This document shows positions 1 to 5,665 of a stretch of DNA of 22,900 nucleotides, in pieces. The DNA comes from a virus: positions 1 through 22,900 of IMG/VR virus record IMGVR_UViG_3300025759_000746. The stretch is one strand, 5' to 3'. Position 1 is the stretch's first letter, and each line of letters begins with the position of its first letter. The notes under the pieces were generated by a model. The model was given only the letters and a program-made list of their open reading frames with translations. It made no database searches and was not told the DNA's origin. A program made the position numbers and the translations under genes.

Positions 1-440
1 TCTGTTGCATCACTTAAGGTTGTAATTGAATGTTCATGCAAATAATACGCTTTAAAGATTTCAGCGTCAAACCAACGTATTTCCTGCAAGATAAGAAAAA
101 CCGCTTGTATATGGTTTTCTATTTCTAAATTGTTTTTTTTCTCGTCGTAAGATGTTTCAACAAGTCGTGTTAAATCGTATTCGTCAACGTACAATTTCTG
201 TAAACGCTTGTATTTATTATAGTACGGTGTGCGATTACTAAAGCCACAAATTTTAATTGCGCGTGCCATGTATTTGAACAGTTCGTCACGCTCACAAAGT
301 CCTTGTAATTTCTTTTTCCGTACTAATTCTAAGTACAGATCATTGACTAAATCATTTCCATTTTCTGCACCTACAGTTTTATTTGCTATACGCACAAGGT
401 CTTCATAATGTCTTTTAAAGAACCTTTCAGCGCAACTCAT
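1..440 (-). CDS. Sigma-70-like (ECF-type) RNA polymerase sigma factor, partial (C-terminus off window)
   Basis: I translated this from an ATG at 438-440; the reading frame stays open to the window edge (about 146 residues). An N-terminal helical block (FFKRHYEDLVRIANKTVG, then NDLVNDLYLELV) looks like sigma region 2. After a basic linker, the segment around residues 108-146 (VFLILQEIRWFDAEIFKAYY, then HSITTLSDAT) has the look of a region-4 helix-turn-helix, whose recognition helix would lie beyond base 1. Small sigma-like proteins of this layout are common in Bacteroidetes phages. The ATG overlaps the stop of the NinG gene (ATGA), so the two are translationally coupled. By position, last in the early operon, it may switch on late genes, as Q does in lambda; that role is inference. 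It could also be another small HTH regulator. Confidence 0.7.
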   Translation of the reverse strand, partial: MSCAERFFKRHYEDLVRIANKTVGAENGNDLVNDLYLELVRKKKLQGLCERDELFKYMARAIKICGFSNRTPYYNKYKRLQKLYVDEYDLTRLVETSYDEKKNNLEIENHIQAVFLILQEIRWFDAEIFKAYYLHEHSITTLSDAT

Positions 441-835
441 AGCAACTTTAACTTATCCTGAAAGTATTTACGCAACTGCACCATTTCATCCAAACTCATG
501 TCAAAAGTTTTGTTGCTCATTTGCAATATCTTTTCGGCTGTTCCCTCTCCGTAAACAGCATCTAACCGCTTTGCAAATATGTATTGTTGCCCCCCTAAAA
601 AGCCGTTGCATTTCTTACATTGGGGCTGAACATTGGTTAAACCCTCTGATGGCTTGTATAACCAACGCGTCGCTTTTTTTGATCGGGTTATGAAATGCCC
701 GCAATCGGCGTTGCGAAATGGAATTTTTATAGAACAGGTAAAACACGAGACGTAACCGGCACTATCTGCATTGCTACGTCTCACGTATTCACTTAGAACT
801 TTGTCTAACTTCTTTGTTTCCTGTGCTTTACCCAC
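437..835 (-). CDS. ninG: NinG/Rap-type recombination nuclease
   Basis: A 132-residue protein with the cysteine/histidine pattern of phage NinG (lambda Rap), a structure-specific endonuclease that acts on branched DNA during recombination. The visible motif is C31-x2-C34, then D44-C45-G46-H47-F48, then N68-V-Q-P-Q-C73-x2-C76-N77, which resembles an HNH-like zinc-binding core. A basic N-terminal helix (KKLDKVLSEYVRR) precedes it. The start is GTG at 833-835; there is no in-frame ATG between it and the upstream in-frame stop. It lies 24 bases after the previous gene and overlaps the sigma-like gene by ATGA. Its place after the replication genes matches the lambda nin region. Family assignment is by motif and length; no homology search was possible. 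Confidence 0.85.
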   Translation of the reverse strand: MGKAQETKKLDKVLSEYVRRSNADSAGYVSCFTCSIKIPFRNADCGHFITRSKKATRWLYKPSEGLTNVQPQCKKCNGFLGGQQYIFAKRLDAVYGEGTAEKILQMSNKTFDMSLDEMVQLRKYFQDKLKLL

Positions 836-859
836 AAAGTAAAAGTAATAAATTACATT

Positions 860-1504
860 TTATTTCGTGTATTTATTCAATACTTCTTCAGTTTGTTCAT
901 CGCTCGCTAGTTCATCCAGTTGTTTTCGCAACCTCGAACCTATGCCATGACCGGTAACCGGTTCGTGTTGTGTTTTCGGCAATGCATTTATAATATCTTT
1001 CAAATTGCTATCGCCTATTCGTTGCCGTGCTTCTTGATTGTACGTGTGCTTTTCGTCCTGTATTTGACGCTCAATAATATCAACGCGTATTTCACTTTCA
1101 TAGCGTCGTAAAAAATCCATTATCTCAGGTGTCTTTAATCGCTCGTACAACTTGCCAAATTTACCTTTTCGAACCATATCAAAACACGTACGTATTTCTT
1201 CTAAGCGCAACGTGGGGTGATCTTGATAAATTGACCGCACACAAAATATCATTTCTTCATCAGTGCTTAATGTATTCTTTGCGTTCATCTCTTTGCACAA
1301 CCTCGCTACTTCTTGCATTATCCAACGGCGCGTGTTATAAGCGTCGTCTTTCATTGCCTTTTGTATTCCTGTTCCCTCGTGCCACGCTTGAGCCGGCGTA
1401 AAAAATAATCTGTTATCCGGTTCATCCTTGATCAAGGAAACGGTCAAGGGATTGGATATTAAAATTACTTGGTTTAAATCCTGTTTCTTTATTTCTGTGT
1501 TCAT
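860..1504 (-). CDS. Uncharacterised replication-module protein (position of a helicase loader)
   Basis: A 214-residue soluble protein without signal peptide or membrane segment. Its central part, about residues 58-135, is helical and looks well conserved in style: RRWIMQEVARLCKEMN, then LSTDEEMIFCVRSIYQDHPT, LRLEEIRTCFDMVRKGKFGK and TPEIMDFLRRYESEIR. I have an impression of similar proteins next to replication initiators in Bacteroidetes phages, but I cannot name the family with certainty and see no Walker motif. It follows the initiator directly, so a primosome or helicase-loading role like lambda P is the natural guess. The first 27 codons overlap the 3' end of the initiator gene by 83 bases, unusually long for this genome; a start at Met51 (base 1354) would avoid the overlap but drop plausible protein sequence. 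Confidence 0.6.
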   Translation of the reverse strand: MNTEIKKQDLNQVILISNPLTVSLIKDEPDNRLFFTPAQAWHEGTGIQKAMKDDAYNTRRWIMQEVARLCKEMNAKNTLSTDEEMIFCVRSIYQDHPTLRLEEIRTCFDMVRKGKFGKLYERLKTPEIMDFLRRYESEIRVDIIERQIQDEKHTYNQEARQRIGDSNLKDIINALPKTQHEPVTGHGIGSRLRKQLDELASDEQTEEVLNKYTK

Positions 1505-2114
1505 TACTTCTACGTTTCCAATTACGGGCGGTTGCTTTCCAATCTTTTATTTTTTGACCACCCTTTATTTTCCATCCTGTTTGCTCGTACCAATCCCAAA
1601 ACTTAAAGGCTTCATTCGAATCTAATTCTAACTCACTGAAATAATCAATGACTTGTTCTACATTTTTAGGTGTTGCCTCTTTAGTCTTTGATTTAGTAAC
1701 TGTATTAGTAGTACCTGTATTAGTATGTAGTCCTCGACGACTACCCCCCCCTAGTCCTTCACGCTTAGGGGGGGTAATCACCGATGCTGACAGGGGGGTA
1801 TCTTCTATGACTACGGGGGTAATCGTTGACGCTACCCTATCCGCTACAGATAATAACCTACGGTTTCCATCTTCATATACGATAAACTCCCTGTTAACCA
1901 ATCCACGTTCAATCAATGAACGCAAAACTTTAACTACCTGACTATTGCTTATTTGTAGAAAGTTCTCTAAGTGTTGATTGCTCACGTAACATTCACGCCC
2001 GTTATTACAAAAACTCGCAATTTCTACTAACATTAACTTTTGTGTCCATGTTAACGATGTGTCATTGTAAATATCGGCGGGTATCCATACACCCTCACGT
2101 TTTGTTTTGCTCAT
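1422..2114 (-). CDS. Phage replication initiator, winged-HTH domain protein
   Basis: A 230-residue protein. Residues 5-85 look like a winged helix-turn-helix of the kind found in phage replication proteins: GVWIPADIYNDTSLTWTQKL, then CYVSNQHLENFLQIS, then QVVKVLRSLIERGLVNRE followed by a wing. Residues about 90-145 are a low-complexity, Thr/Pro/Gly-rich linker. Residues about 150-205 form a second domain (IDYFSELELDSNEAFKFWDW, then GWKIKGGQKIKDWKATARNW) seen at the C-terminus of many Bacteroidetes phage replication proteins. I chose ATG at 2112-2114, which overlaps the previous stop as ATGA; an in-frame GTG nine bases upstream is less likely. The likely job is origin binding and recruitment of the replisome, as for lambda O. 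The linker DNA itself carries G-tract repeats, described separately. Confidence 0.75.
   Translation of the reverse strand: MSKTKREGVWIPADIYNDTSLTWTQKLMLVEIASFCNNGRECYVSNQHLENFLQISNSQVVKVLRSLIERGLVNREFIVYEDGNRRLLSVADRVASTITPVVIEDTPLSASVITPPKREGLGGGSRRGLHTNTGTTNTVTKSKTKEATPKNVEQVIDYFSELELDSNEAFKFWDWYEQTGWKIKGGQKIKDWKATARNWKRRSNEHRNKETGFKPSNFNIQSLDRFLDQG
1744..1824. repeat. Iteron-like G-tract repeats inside the initiator gene, candidate origin
   Basis: On the plus strand three spaced copies of G5-7 TA(A)TC occur: GGGGGGGTAATC at 1768-1779, GGGGGGTATC at 1793-1802 and GGGGGTAATC at 1815-1824, with start-to-start spacing of 25 and 22 bases. A C8 tract at 1744-1751 faces the first copy, so TACCCCCCC/GGGGGGGTA can form a 9-bp hairpin. 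The tracts code for the flexible linker (VITPP, DTPL, TITPV) between the HTH and C-terminal domains. Lambda O carries its origin at the same relative place. The origin role is inference. Confidence 0.45.
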
Positions 2115-2290
2115 GATTTCCACTTAGAATCACCTGTTCTACGAACTAACTCATAACATATCCGATCTAATTGCATACCAATTTCATGATGCTTAGGGTC
2201 GTTTGCCCCACCTGTAGCGTATAAATACAATAAATATTTACGCATCACTTTTAAGTCATCAATTGTCAGTTCGCAAAGCTCTAACGTCAT
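2111..2290 (-). CDS. Small hypothetical protein
   Basis: A 59-residue protein starting at ATG 2288-2290 (an in-frame TTG at 2305 would add five residues). It begins MTLELCELTIDDLKVMRKYL and continues with LLYLYATGGAND-PKHHEIGMQLDRICYELVRR, giving two amphipathic helices joined by a short loop; the C-terminus is basic. No motif identifies a function. It lies between the small HTH gene, with which it overlaps by 32 bases, and the replication initiator, with which it overlaps by ATGA. This makes it part of the same transcript and probably translationally coupled to the initiator. Coding potential looks real because the composition is protein-like and the stop/start overlap fits the neighbours. 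Confidence 0.55.
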   Translation of the reverse strand: MTLELCELTIDDLKVMRKYLLYLYATGGANDPKHHEIGMQLDRICYELVRRTGDSKWKS

Positions 2291-2486
2291 CACATCGTTG
2301 TTCAATCATTGCCATTAATTCAGCCGGATCAGTTTCTGTTTTGCGTGCCATTGCCGGCAAATGCATAAAGAAACGTTTGGGGTCTGTATTGTACCAACGG
2401 TTTACGGTATTCTTACTTAGACCTAACCATGAATTTAATTTGTCATGCGTTCCAAAGTTTACTTTAATCCATGTTCCCATAGTCAT
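2259..2486 (-). CDS. Small helix-turn-helix DNA-binding protein (Cro-like or accessory regulator)
   Basis: A 75-residue protein. Residues 13-35 (GTHDKLNSWLGLSKNTVNRW) read as a helix-turn-helix: a short helix, the turn LGLSKN, then a recognition helix TVNRWYN. The following helices (MHLPAMARKTETDPAELMAM) would pack against it as in small Cro/CI-type folds. ATG at 2484-2486 or the in-frame ATG at 2478-2480 could both start it. It lies just upstream of the replication initiator in the early operon and overlaps both neighbours. Lambda has Cro and CII in the same relative place before O, so a role in early-gene control is plausible but inferred; it could instead be a replication accessory factor. 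Confidence 0.6.
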   Translation of the reverse strand: MTMGTWIKVNFGTHDKLNSWLGLSKNTVNRWYNTDPKRFFMHLPAMARKTETDPAELMAMIEQRCDDVRALRTDN

Positions 2487-2712
2487 ATCTCAATTGTTTT
2501 AGGTTGTCTAACATCATTTTTGCAAACGCTTGTAAGCGTTTATTGTACATTTCTTTCGTTTCTTTTTCGTGCCATTCACAGTTTTGAACCGCGCATTTTA
2601 ACGCCCAACAATAAATAGCATCACTGAATTTAGGCGTGTGTACTACCGTAATTACTCCGTCTTGAAAATGGCTTTCGTATTCCTTGACTTTCTGTTCCTT
2701 TAATTTTCCCAT
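2464..2712 (-). CDS. Hypothetical early protein
   Basis: An 82-residue charged protein, MGKLKEQKVKEYESHFQDGV at the start, then a short beta-like segment (ITVVHTPKF), a Cys-containing helix (DAIYCWALKCAVQNCEWHEK) and a long basic helix (MYNKRLQAFAKMMLDNLKQL). Three cysteines and a histidine lie within residues about 39-52 (C-x4-C-x4-C-x2-H), which could bind a metal, but I do not recognise a zinc-finger family. It overlaps the next gene by 23 bases and the preceding one by 13. Function unknown; a nucleic-acid-related role would fit its neighbours but nothing in the sequence proves it. Confidence 0.5.
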   Translation of the reverse strand: MGKLKEQKVKEYESHFQDGVITVVHTPKFSDAIYCWALKCAVQNCEWHEKETKEMYNKRLQAFAKMMLDNLKQLRYDYGNMD

Positions 2713-2927
2713 TGTATTCTATTTTCAATTATATCATTGAATTGTGATAGACTCACGTCCTCTAGTTTCAACGGATATAGTAATTGTTTAGACTTTTCTT
2801 TGGTTAGTTGTACGTGTACTTCAAAGGTCACGTGATGTGCATTTGTTCTTGTATCTTCGATACCCGATGTTAGCTTGATATAAATATCTTTTAGTGGTTC
2901 TTTTGTGCAGTTCATTAGACAGTTCAT
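2700..2927 (-). CDS. Hypothetical early protein
   Basis: A 75-residue protein. Its middle, residues about 13-50, alternates hydrophobic and polar residues (LKDIYIKLTSG, then HHVTFEVHVQLT) and suggests a beta-hairpin; the C-terminus (LEDVSLSQFNDIIENRIQWE) is helical. The start ATG at 2925-2927 shares its A with the TAA stop of the SSB-like gene (TAATG), so its translation is probably coupled to SSB. A second ATG lies four codons downstream. I do not recognise a family. Being directly downstream of SSB hints at a replication or repair accessory role, which is inference only. Confidence 0.5.
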   Translation of the reverse strand: MNCLMNCTKEPLKDIYIKLTSGIEDTRTNAHHVTFEVHVQLTKEKSKQLLYPLKLEDVSLSQFNDIIENRIQWEN

Positions 2928-3424
2928 TAGAATGGTAAGTCGTCGTCGTTAGCCATTTGTGAAGCCCAATATGATTCCACTAAATCTTCATGCTCAAACC
3001 GTGGAAACGTATCGCGTGCTTTTAACAACACGTTAGATAATCGGCATACTTCACGCAAATAAACGTTCATGCTTTCCGGCGTAACAGGACGCGTAATTGC
3101 ACCTATTGATAATACCGCTGTTCTCATTGCCCATGAACGCTCAATGCGTTCTGTAGTTGCCGGATCAAAACCGCTAGGTGCGTTTGTGTTTTTCGCTTCG
3201 TATCCTACTTTTTCTACTTTGCCCCAACTGCCTTTAGGATTACTACCGTTGACCGTGTATTGCGCGTCGTCGCCCGCTTTAAACCTTGGTTCTTGTGTTT
3301 TGTGCAACGCTGACAATACCATGCCGTCTTCAAATTCGTATTCAAATTTGTACAATAAACTTCCGTTGTCGGGGGTATACGTTCCGATACCCTGAACACT
3401 TTTTACTTTGCTTACCTTTTTCAT
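2927..3424 (-). CDS. Single-stranded DNA-binding protein analogue with DDDLPF tail
   Basis: A 165-residue protein whose last six residues are DDDLPF, closely matching the acidic tip of bacterial SSB (DDDIPF in E. coli) that recruits replication and repair partners. Residues about 8-75 alternate strand-like segments (VQGIGTYTPDNGSLLYKFEY, EDGMVLSALHKT, DAQYTVNGS, GKVEKVGYEA) compatible with an OB fold, and residues 95-145 are helical. The sequence is not obviously canonical SSB, so it may belong to a divergent phage SSB group. It starts at ATG 3422-3424, overlapping the previous stop (TAATG). In the cell it would coat single-stranded replication intermediates. Function rests mainly on the tail, length and neighbourhood. 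Confidence 0.65.
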   Translation of the reverse strand: MKKVSKVKSVQGIGTYTPDNGSLLYKFEYEFEDGMVLSALHKTQEPRFKAGDDAQYTVNGSNPKGSWGKVEKVGYEAKNTNAPSGFDPATTERIERSWAMRTAVLSIGAITRPVTPESMNVYLREVCRLSNVLLKARDTFPRFEHEDLVESYWASQMANDDDLPF

Positions 3425-3684
3425 TACTTCTTGTTTTTAAAGTTTTTTTTGTGTGTTAATATGGCATTGCCATAGATAAATTTTCCTGCTTCAATTGACG
3501 CTATGTGATTAATTGACAAACCTTTCTTTAAGCCCTGATCACATACTACTAGCACATAGTCTTTTGTCAATGCCTCTACCGCTTGCATATCACCTCCAAC
3601 TATTTCGCGCATTTTGTCCATGCTTAATTCTAGATTATGTACTTGCGCTGTATTATCAGTGTAATAAACCCTCGTCCAATGCAT
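3424..3684 (-). CDS. Small protein resembling DUF3846
   Basis: An 86-residue protein from ATG 3682-3684, which overlaps the preceding stop as TGATG; an in-frame GTG one codon upstream is less likely. The order of elements MREIVGGDMQAVEA, then DYVLVVCDQGLKKGLSINHI, then FIYGNAIL recalls the DUF3846 family, in which a short residue-rich segment is followed by a polar 'GL...N..A' stretch and a glycine-containing strand. The C-terminus is very basic (KKNFKNKK). DUF3846-like proteins are common in phage and plasmid genomes and have no established function. It lies just before SSB in the early operon. The family match is from memory of the pattern, not a search. Confidence 0.5.
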   Translation of the reverse strand: MHWTRVYYTDNTAQVHNLELSMDKMREIVGGDMQAVEALTKDYVLVVCDQGLKKGLSINHIASIEAGKFIYGNAILTHKKNFKNKK

Positions 3685-3959
3685 CACTTTTCAATTTCGG
3701 ATTGTACCGCTTCTTGTATTTTATCCCACGATAACAAATGCGATAGGTAGTCAGCGTAATGAGTTATATCTAAGTGTACGTGATACTTAGTATCGTTTGC
3801 TAATGGTATCCAACCGCACAAAAGAACTTTGTTTATTTCTGTAATTGCGCTGTCAGGCGGTACATCGTAATCATTGCTTGGACTTTCAGGTTCATGTGTA
3901 TACTGAACTTCAATCCACATATCCTCACTGAGGTTTATGTACGTTACATCATTTTTCAT
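3684..3959 (-). CDS. Hypothetical early protein
   Basis: A 91-residue acidic protein. The first half holds strand-like segments (VTYINLSEDMWIEVQYTHEP), a polar loop (SPSNDYDVPPDS) and a second strand pair (INKVLLCGWIPL, YHVHLDITHY). The C-terminal 25 residues form a helix (LSWDKIQEAVQSEIEK). The paired beta segments followed by a helix suggest a compact soluble fold. There is no membrane segment, signal peptide or catalytic motif that I recognise. It overlaps the upstream gene by 11 bases and the downstream gene by one, so it is part of the operon driven from 4471-4502. Confidence 0.5.
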   Translation of the reverse strand: MKNDVTYINLSEDMWIEVQYTHEPESPSNDYDVPPDSAITEINKVLLCGWIPLANDTKYHVHLDITHYADYLSHLLSWDKIQEAVQSEIEK

Positions 3960-4242
3960 TCTTCTTATTTTTTTTGGTGTTTTTAATTGCGTTAGTAAAT
4001 AACAGGTCTGATTCCATGTCGTGCGTCTGACTTAATCCTACCGGAAATAATATTTTTTCTCCCGATTTTAAATCCATTAAGTCATACTTAAATTGAAAAA
4101 TCACTGAAGCTATATTGTTTTCATCTCTCATATTTTTTGTTTGTGGATGCTTTGCTAAATAGCGCATTAGTTCGTTGAGATACTCATTGTATTCTTCAAC
4201 TTCTTTTTTTTCTTGATCGCGCTTAAGTGATAGTTGAAACAT
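3949..4242 (-). CDS. Hypothetical early protein with basic tail
   Basis: A 97-residue protein. The N-terminal third is a highly charged helix (LKRDQEKKEVEEYNEYLNEL), the centre has a hydrophobic stretch (ASVIFQFKYDLMDLKSGEKI), and the last twelve residues are mostly lysine and asparagine (KNTKKNKKNEK). No known family is evident. It is the second gene after the promoter and sits one base after the stop of the first gene (TAA-A-ATG spacing), so it should be among the most strongly expressed early genes. Such first-expressed small proteins often act against host functions, but nothing here shows a target. Confidence 0.5.
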   Translation of the reverse strand: MFQLSLKRDQEKKEVEEYNEYLNELMRYLAKHPQTKNMRDENNIASVIFQFKYDLMDLKSGEKILFPVGLSQTHDMESDLLFTNAIKNTKKNKKNEK

Positions 4243-4243
4243 T

Positions 4244-4465
4244 TTATTCTTGCATTATTTGATTGATACGTTCTAGTAACTCGTAATTTTCCACGCGTTC
4301 TAGTTTCTGTATGCCGTATACCCTACGTTCACATACACTCAACGCGCTATTCAAAAGCACTAATAATGCTTCGCTATCGTTATGTTTTTCTAGGTTGCGT
4401 ACTAATTCCTGTAGTACCGCATTCCTTTCTTGCCATCTTTCGAGGGCATTTGTTTGTTCCTTCAT
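4244..4465 (-). CDS. First gene of the early operon, helical hypothetical protein
   Basis: A 73-residue protein from ATG 4463-4465. It is almost entirely helical with heptad-like spacing (ALERWQERNAVLQELVRNLE, then LLVLLNSALSVC, then LERVENYELLERINQIM), so a small coiled coil or helical hairpin is likely. An in-frame ATG at 4475-4477 would add four residues, but that codon lies inside the -7 promoter element TATGTTTG, so it would not be in the transcript. With the usual promoter-to-start distance the mRNA would begin at or just before 4465, giving a leaderless or nearly leaderless message. Function unknown. Confidence 0.55.
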   Translation of the reverse strand: MKEQTNALERWQERNAVLQELVRNLEKHNDSEALLVLLNSALSVCERRVYGIQKLERVENYELLERINQIMQE

Positions 4466-4470
4466 GTCCG

Positions 4471-4502
4471 CAAACATAGTGTAAAAAATCTATTCATGCA
4501 AA
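4471..4502 (-). promoter_or_regulatory. Bacteroidetes-type promoter of the early operon
   Basis: Read on the minus strand, TTTG (4502-4499) is followed by 20 bases and then TATGTTTG (4478-4471). This fits the Bacteroidetes housekeeping promoter, TTTG about 19-21 bases from TAnnTTTG. It lies between a terminator (4521-4552) and the first early gene, which is where such a promoter is expected. The -7 box is only five bases from the ATG at 4465. Confidence 0.75.
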
Positions 4503-4520
4503 CTTTAATCTATTTGTGCA

Positions 4521-4552
4521 TAAAAAACCCCCACCAAAACGGCGGGGGTTAT
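4521..4552 (-). terminator. Rho-independent terminator ending the late transcript
   Basis: On the minus strand AACCCCCGCC, a GTTTT loop and GGTGGGGGTT form a 10-bp stem with one G-U pair, followed directly by a run of T (4527-4522). On the plus strand no T-run follows, so it acts on leftward transcription. It separates the amidase/57-aa gene end of the late block from the early promoter. Confidence 0.85.
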
Positions 4553-4604
4553 AAGTAACAAGCGTAGAAGGAATGAAAAAAAAACCGCTTATTACCTATC
4601 TAAA

Positions 4605-4778
4605 TTACTTTTTACCTAGTCGTTTCTTTGTGCGTCCAAACACAATAGCGTTAACGATTCGAGATAATACATCTACAAACTTGTCGTCTTTAGTTGAATC
4701 AGTCAATGCCGACACTGTGCCTAACAAACTGATCACCGCTAATGCTAACTCGCTCCAATTGTTTACTACAAAATCCAT
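4605..4778 (-). CDS. Small membrane protein, holin candidate
   Basis: A 57-residue protein. A single hydrophobic segment at residues about 9-27 (SELALAVISLLGTVSALTDS) is followed by a charged stretch with DDKFVDVLSRIVNAIVFGRT and a basic tail (KKRLGKK). It starts two bases after the stop of the amidase gene and is the last gene before the terminator. Small membrane proteins beside endolysin genes commonly act as holins or other lysis helpers. The basic C-terminus would place that end in the cytoplasm. Similar proteins seem common at this place in Bacteroidetes phages, but holin activity is inferred from context and topology alone. Confidence 0.6.
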   Translation of the reverse strand: MDFVVNNWSELALAVISLLGTVSALTDSTKDDKFVDVLSRIVNAIVFGRTKKRLGKK

Positions 4779-4780
4779 GT

Positions 4781-5197
4781 TTAATCAATTAAAAATTTAT
4801 ACTTGTCGCGTACCTTAAAAGATGGGCACGCTTTATTTGCAAATTCATTATGACCGTGTAATGTCATATTACCAAACACCGTACGCAAACTACGCACTAA
4901 TAACAAGAAAGCCATTTCTTGTTCTGAAGTCATAGTATCTTTTGGTTCGTGTTTCTTATCTACCCCACCTACATAAGCAATGCCAACGCTACAACTGTTT
5001 TGTCCTTTGGTGTGCGCTCCTATTTCCATGATCGGTCTACCGGCATGAATTGAACCGTCAAGGTAAATCAAATAATGATAGCCTATGTCACGCCAACCTC
5101 GACCTTCTACGTGCCATTTACGAATAGTAGCTACATCATAATGTGCCCCTTCTTCAGTTGCTGTACAGTGCAATATAATTTTTTCGAATGTCCTCAT
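4781..5197 (-). CDS. N-acetylmuramoyl-L-alanine amidase (endolysin, amidase_2/T7 lysozyme type)
   Basis: A 138-residue single-domain enzyme that cleaves the amide bond between N-acetylmuramic acid and L-alanine in peptidoglycan at the end of infection. Visible family features are the first zinc ligand in ILHCTAT (His10), the substrate-side segment GWRDIGYHYLIYLDG (residues 34-48), GAHTKGQNSCSVGIAYVGG (60-78) and the final zinc-binding segment HGHNEFANKACPSF with His116 and Cys124. There is no signal peptide or separate cell-wall-binding domain, so export would need a holin, and three tiny membrane proteins flank it. The ATG at 5195-5197 overlaps the stop of the preceding 36-aa gene (ATGA). 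Confidence 0.92.
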   Translation of the reverse strand: MRTFEKIILHCTATEEGAHYDVATIRKWHVEGRGWRDIGYHYLIYLDGSIHAGRPIMEIGAHTKGQNSCSVGIAYVGGVDKKHEPKDTMTSEQEMAFLLLVRSLRTVFGNMTLHGHNEFANKACPSFKVRDKYKFLID

Positions 5198-5304
5198 AAG
5201 TACAACGCGTTATAAATTATAGCAATCAACCCACCAACAATACCTATCAGAGCAATTGTTACTTGCAACCAACTGTCTTTGTATTGCCGTTGGCGGTTGT
5301 TCAT
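5194..5304 (-). CDS. 36-residue membrane micro-protein
   Basis: A very short gene with ATG at 5302-5304 and TGA at 5194-5196. The protein begins with a basic, polar head (MNNRQRQYKDSW), followed by one hydrophobic helix (LQVTIALIGIVGGLIAIIY) reaching nearly to the C-terminus (NALYL). Both ends overlap neighbours as ATGA, which strongly supports that it is translated. It lies directly before the amidase, so it may be a holin, antiholin or spanin-like lysis component. Topology predicts the N-terminus inside. The assignment is contextual. Confidence 0.65.
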   Translation of the reverse strand: MNNRQRQYKDSWLQVTIALIGIVGGLIAIIYNALYL

Positions 5305-5507
5305 TCTATGCCTTTTTTAGCTAACAGCAATTTAATTTCATTCATACCCTCCACCAACGCATTAAGCGTATCAATGACTTTAGTTTCCTGTTTTTCTAAA
5401 CTGATTAACCGTCCTTTGATTTTGGTGATTTCGGTATTCATTTTAACCCACGTTGTAAGTATGCCTCCTACTGCTCCAATTGCTATCGTTATTAATTCTC
5501 CCGTCAT
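5301..5507 (-). CDS. Small membrane-anchored coiled-coil protein, lysis cassette
   Basis: A 68-residue protein with an N-terminal hydrophobic helix (residues about 4-21, ELITIAIGAVGGILTTWV) and a long heptad-patterned helix behind it (TKIKGRLISLEKQETKVIDT, then LNALVEGMNEIKLLLAKKG). This architecture, one membrane anchor and a soluble coiled coil, is frequent among holin-associated and XhlA-like lysis proteins, although in XhlA the membrane helix is C-terminal. Its ATG overlaps the preceding stop and its stop overlaps the next start, both as ATGA. It is probably one part of a multi-component lysis cassette with the 36-aa protein, the amidase and the 57-aa protein. Confidence 0.6.
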   Translation of the reverse strand: MTGELITIAIGAVGGILTTWVKMNTEITKIKGRLISLEKQETKVIDTLNALVEGMNEIKLLLAKKGIE

Positions 5508-5665
5508 GGCTCATTTGGTGGTTGTATTGGTAAAGGGTATATGTCATCCGTAACAGCTTGTATCCACACAATCATTAATTGTATACGTTCTGCATCCGTT
5601 GGTGCTCGTTCAATGTCTTGAACTAATGCGTGTACTTGTTCGGGTGTTAAAATGTGATTGCTCAT
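5504..5665 (-). CDS. Small protein after the tail fibre
   Basis: A 53-residue acidic protein starting at ATG 5663-5665, which overlaps the stop of the tail fibre gene, and ending in TGA at 5504-5506, which overlaps the next start. It has a helical body (LTPEQVHALVQDIERAPTDA, then RIQLMIVWIQAVTDD) and a proline-rich end (YPLPIQPPNEP). I do not recognise a family. Short proteins directly behind fibre genes can be assembly chaperones, so that is one option; a lysis or regulatory role is equally open. The coupled overlaps argue that it is a real gene. Confidence 0.6.
   Translation of the reverse strand: MSNHILTPEQVHALVQDIERAPTDAERIQLMIVWIQAVTDDIYPLPIQPPNEP

Noticed and set aside
4573-4818. 81-codon open frame on the plus strand
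   Set aside because: Antisense to the 57-aa membrane gene and amidase end; composition is not protein-like and no promoter is seen.
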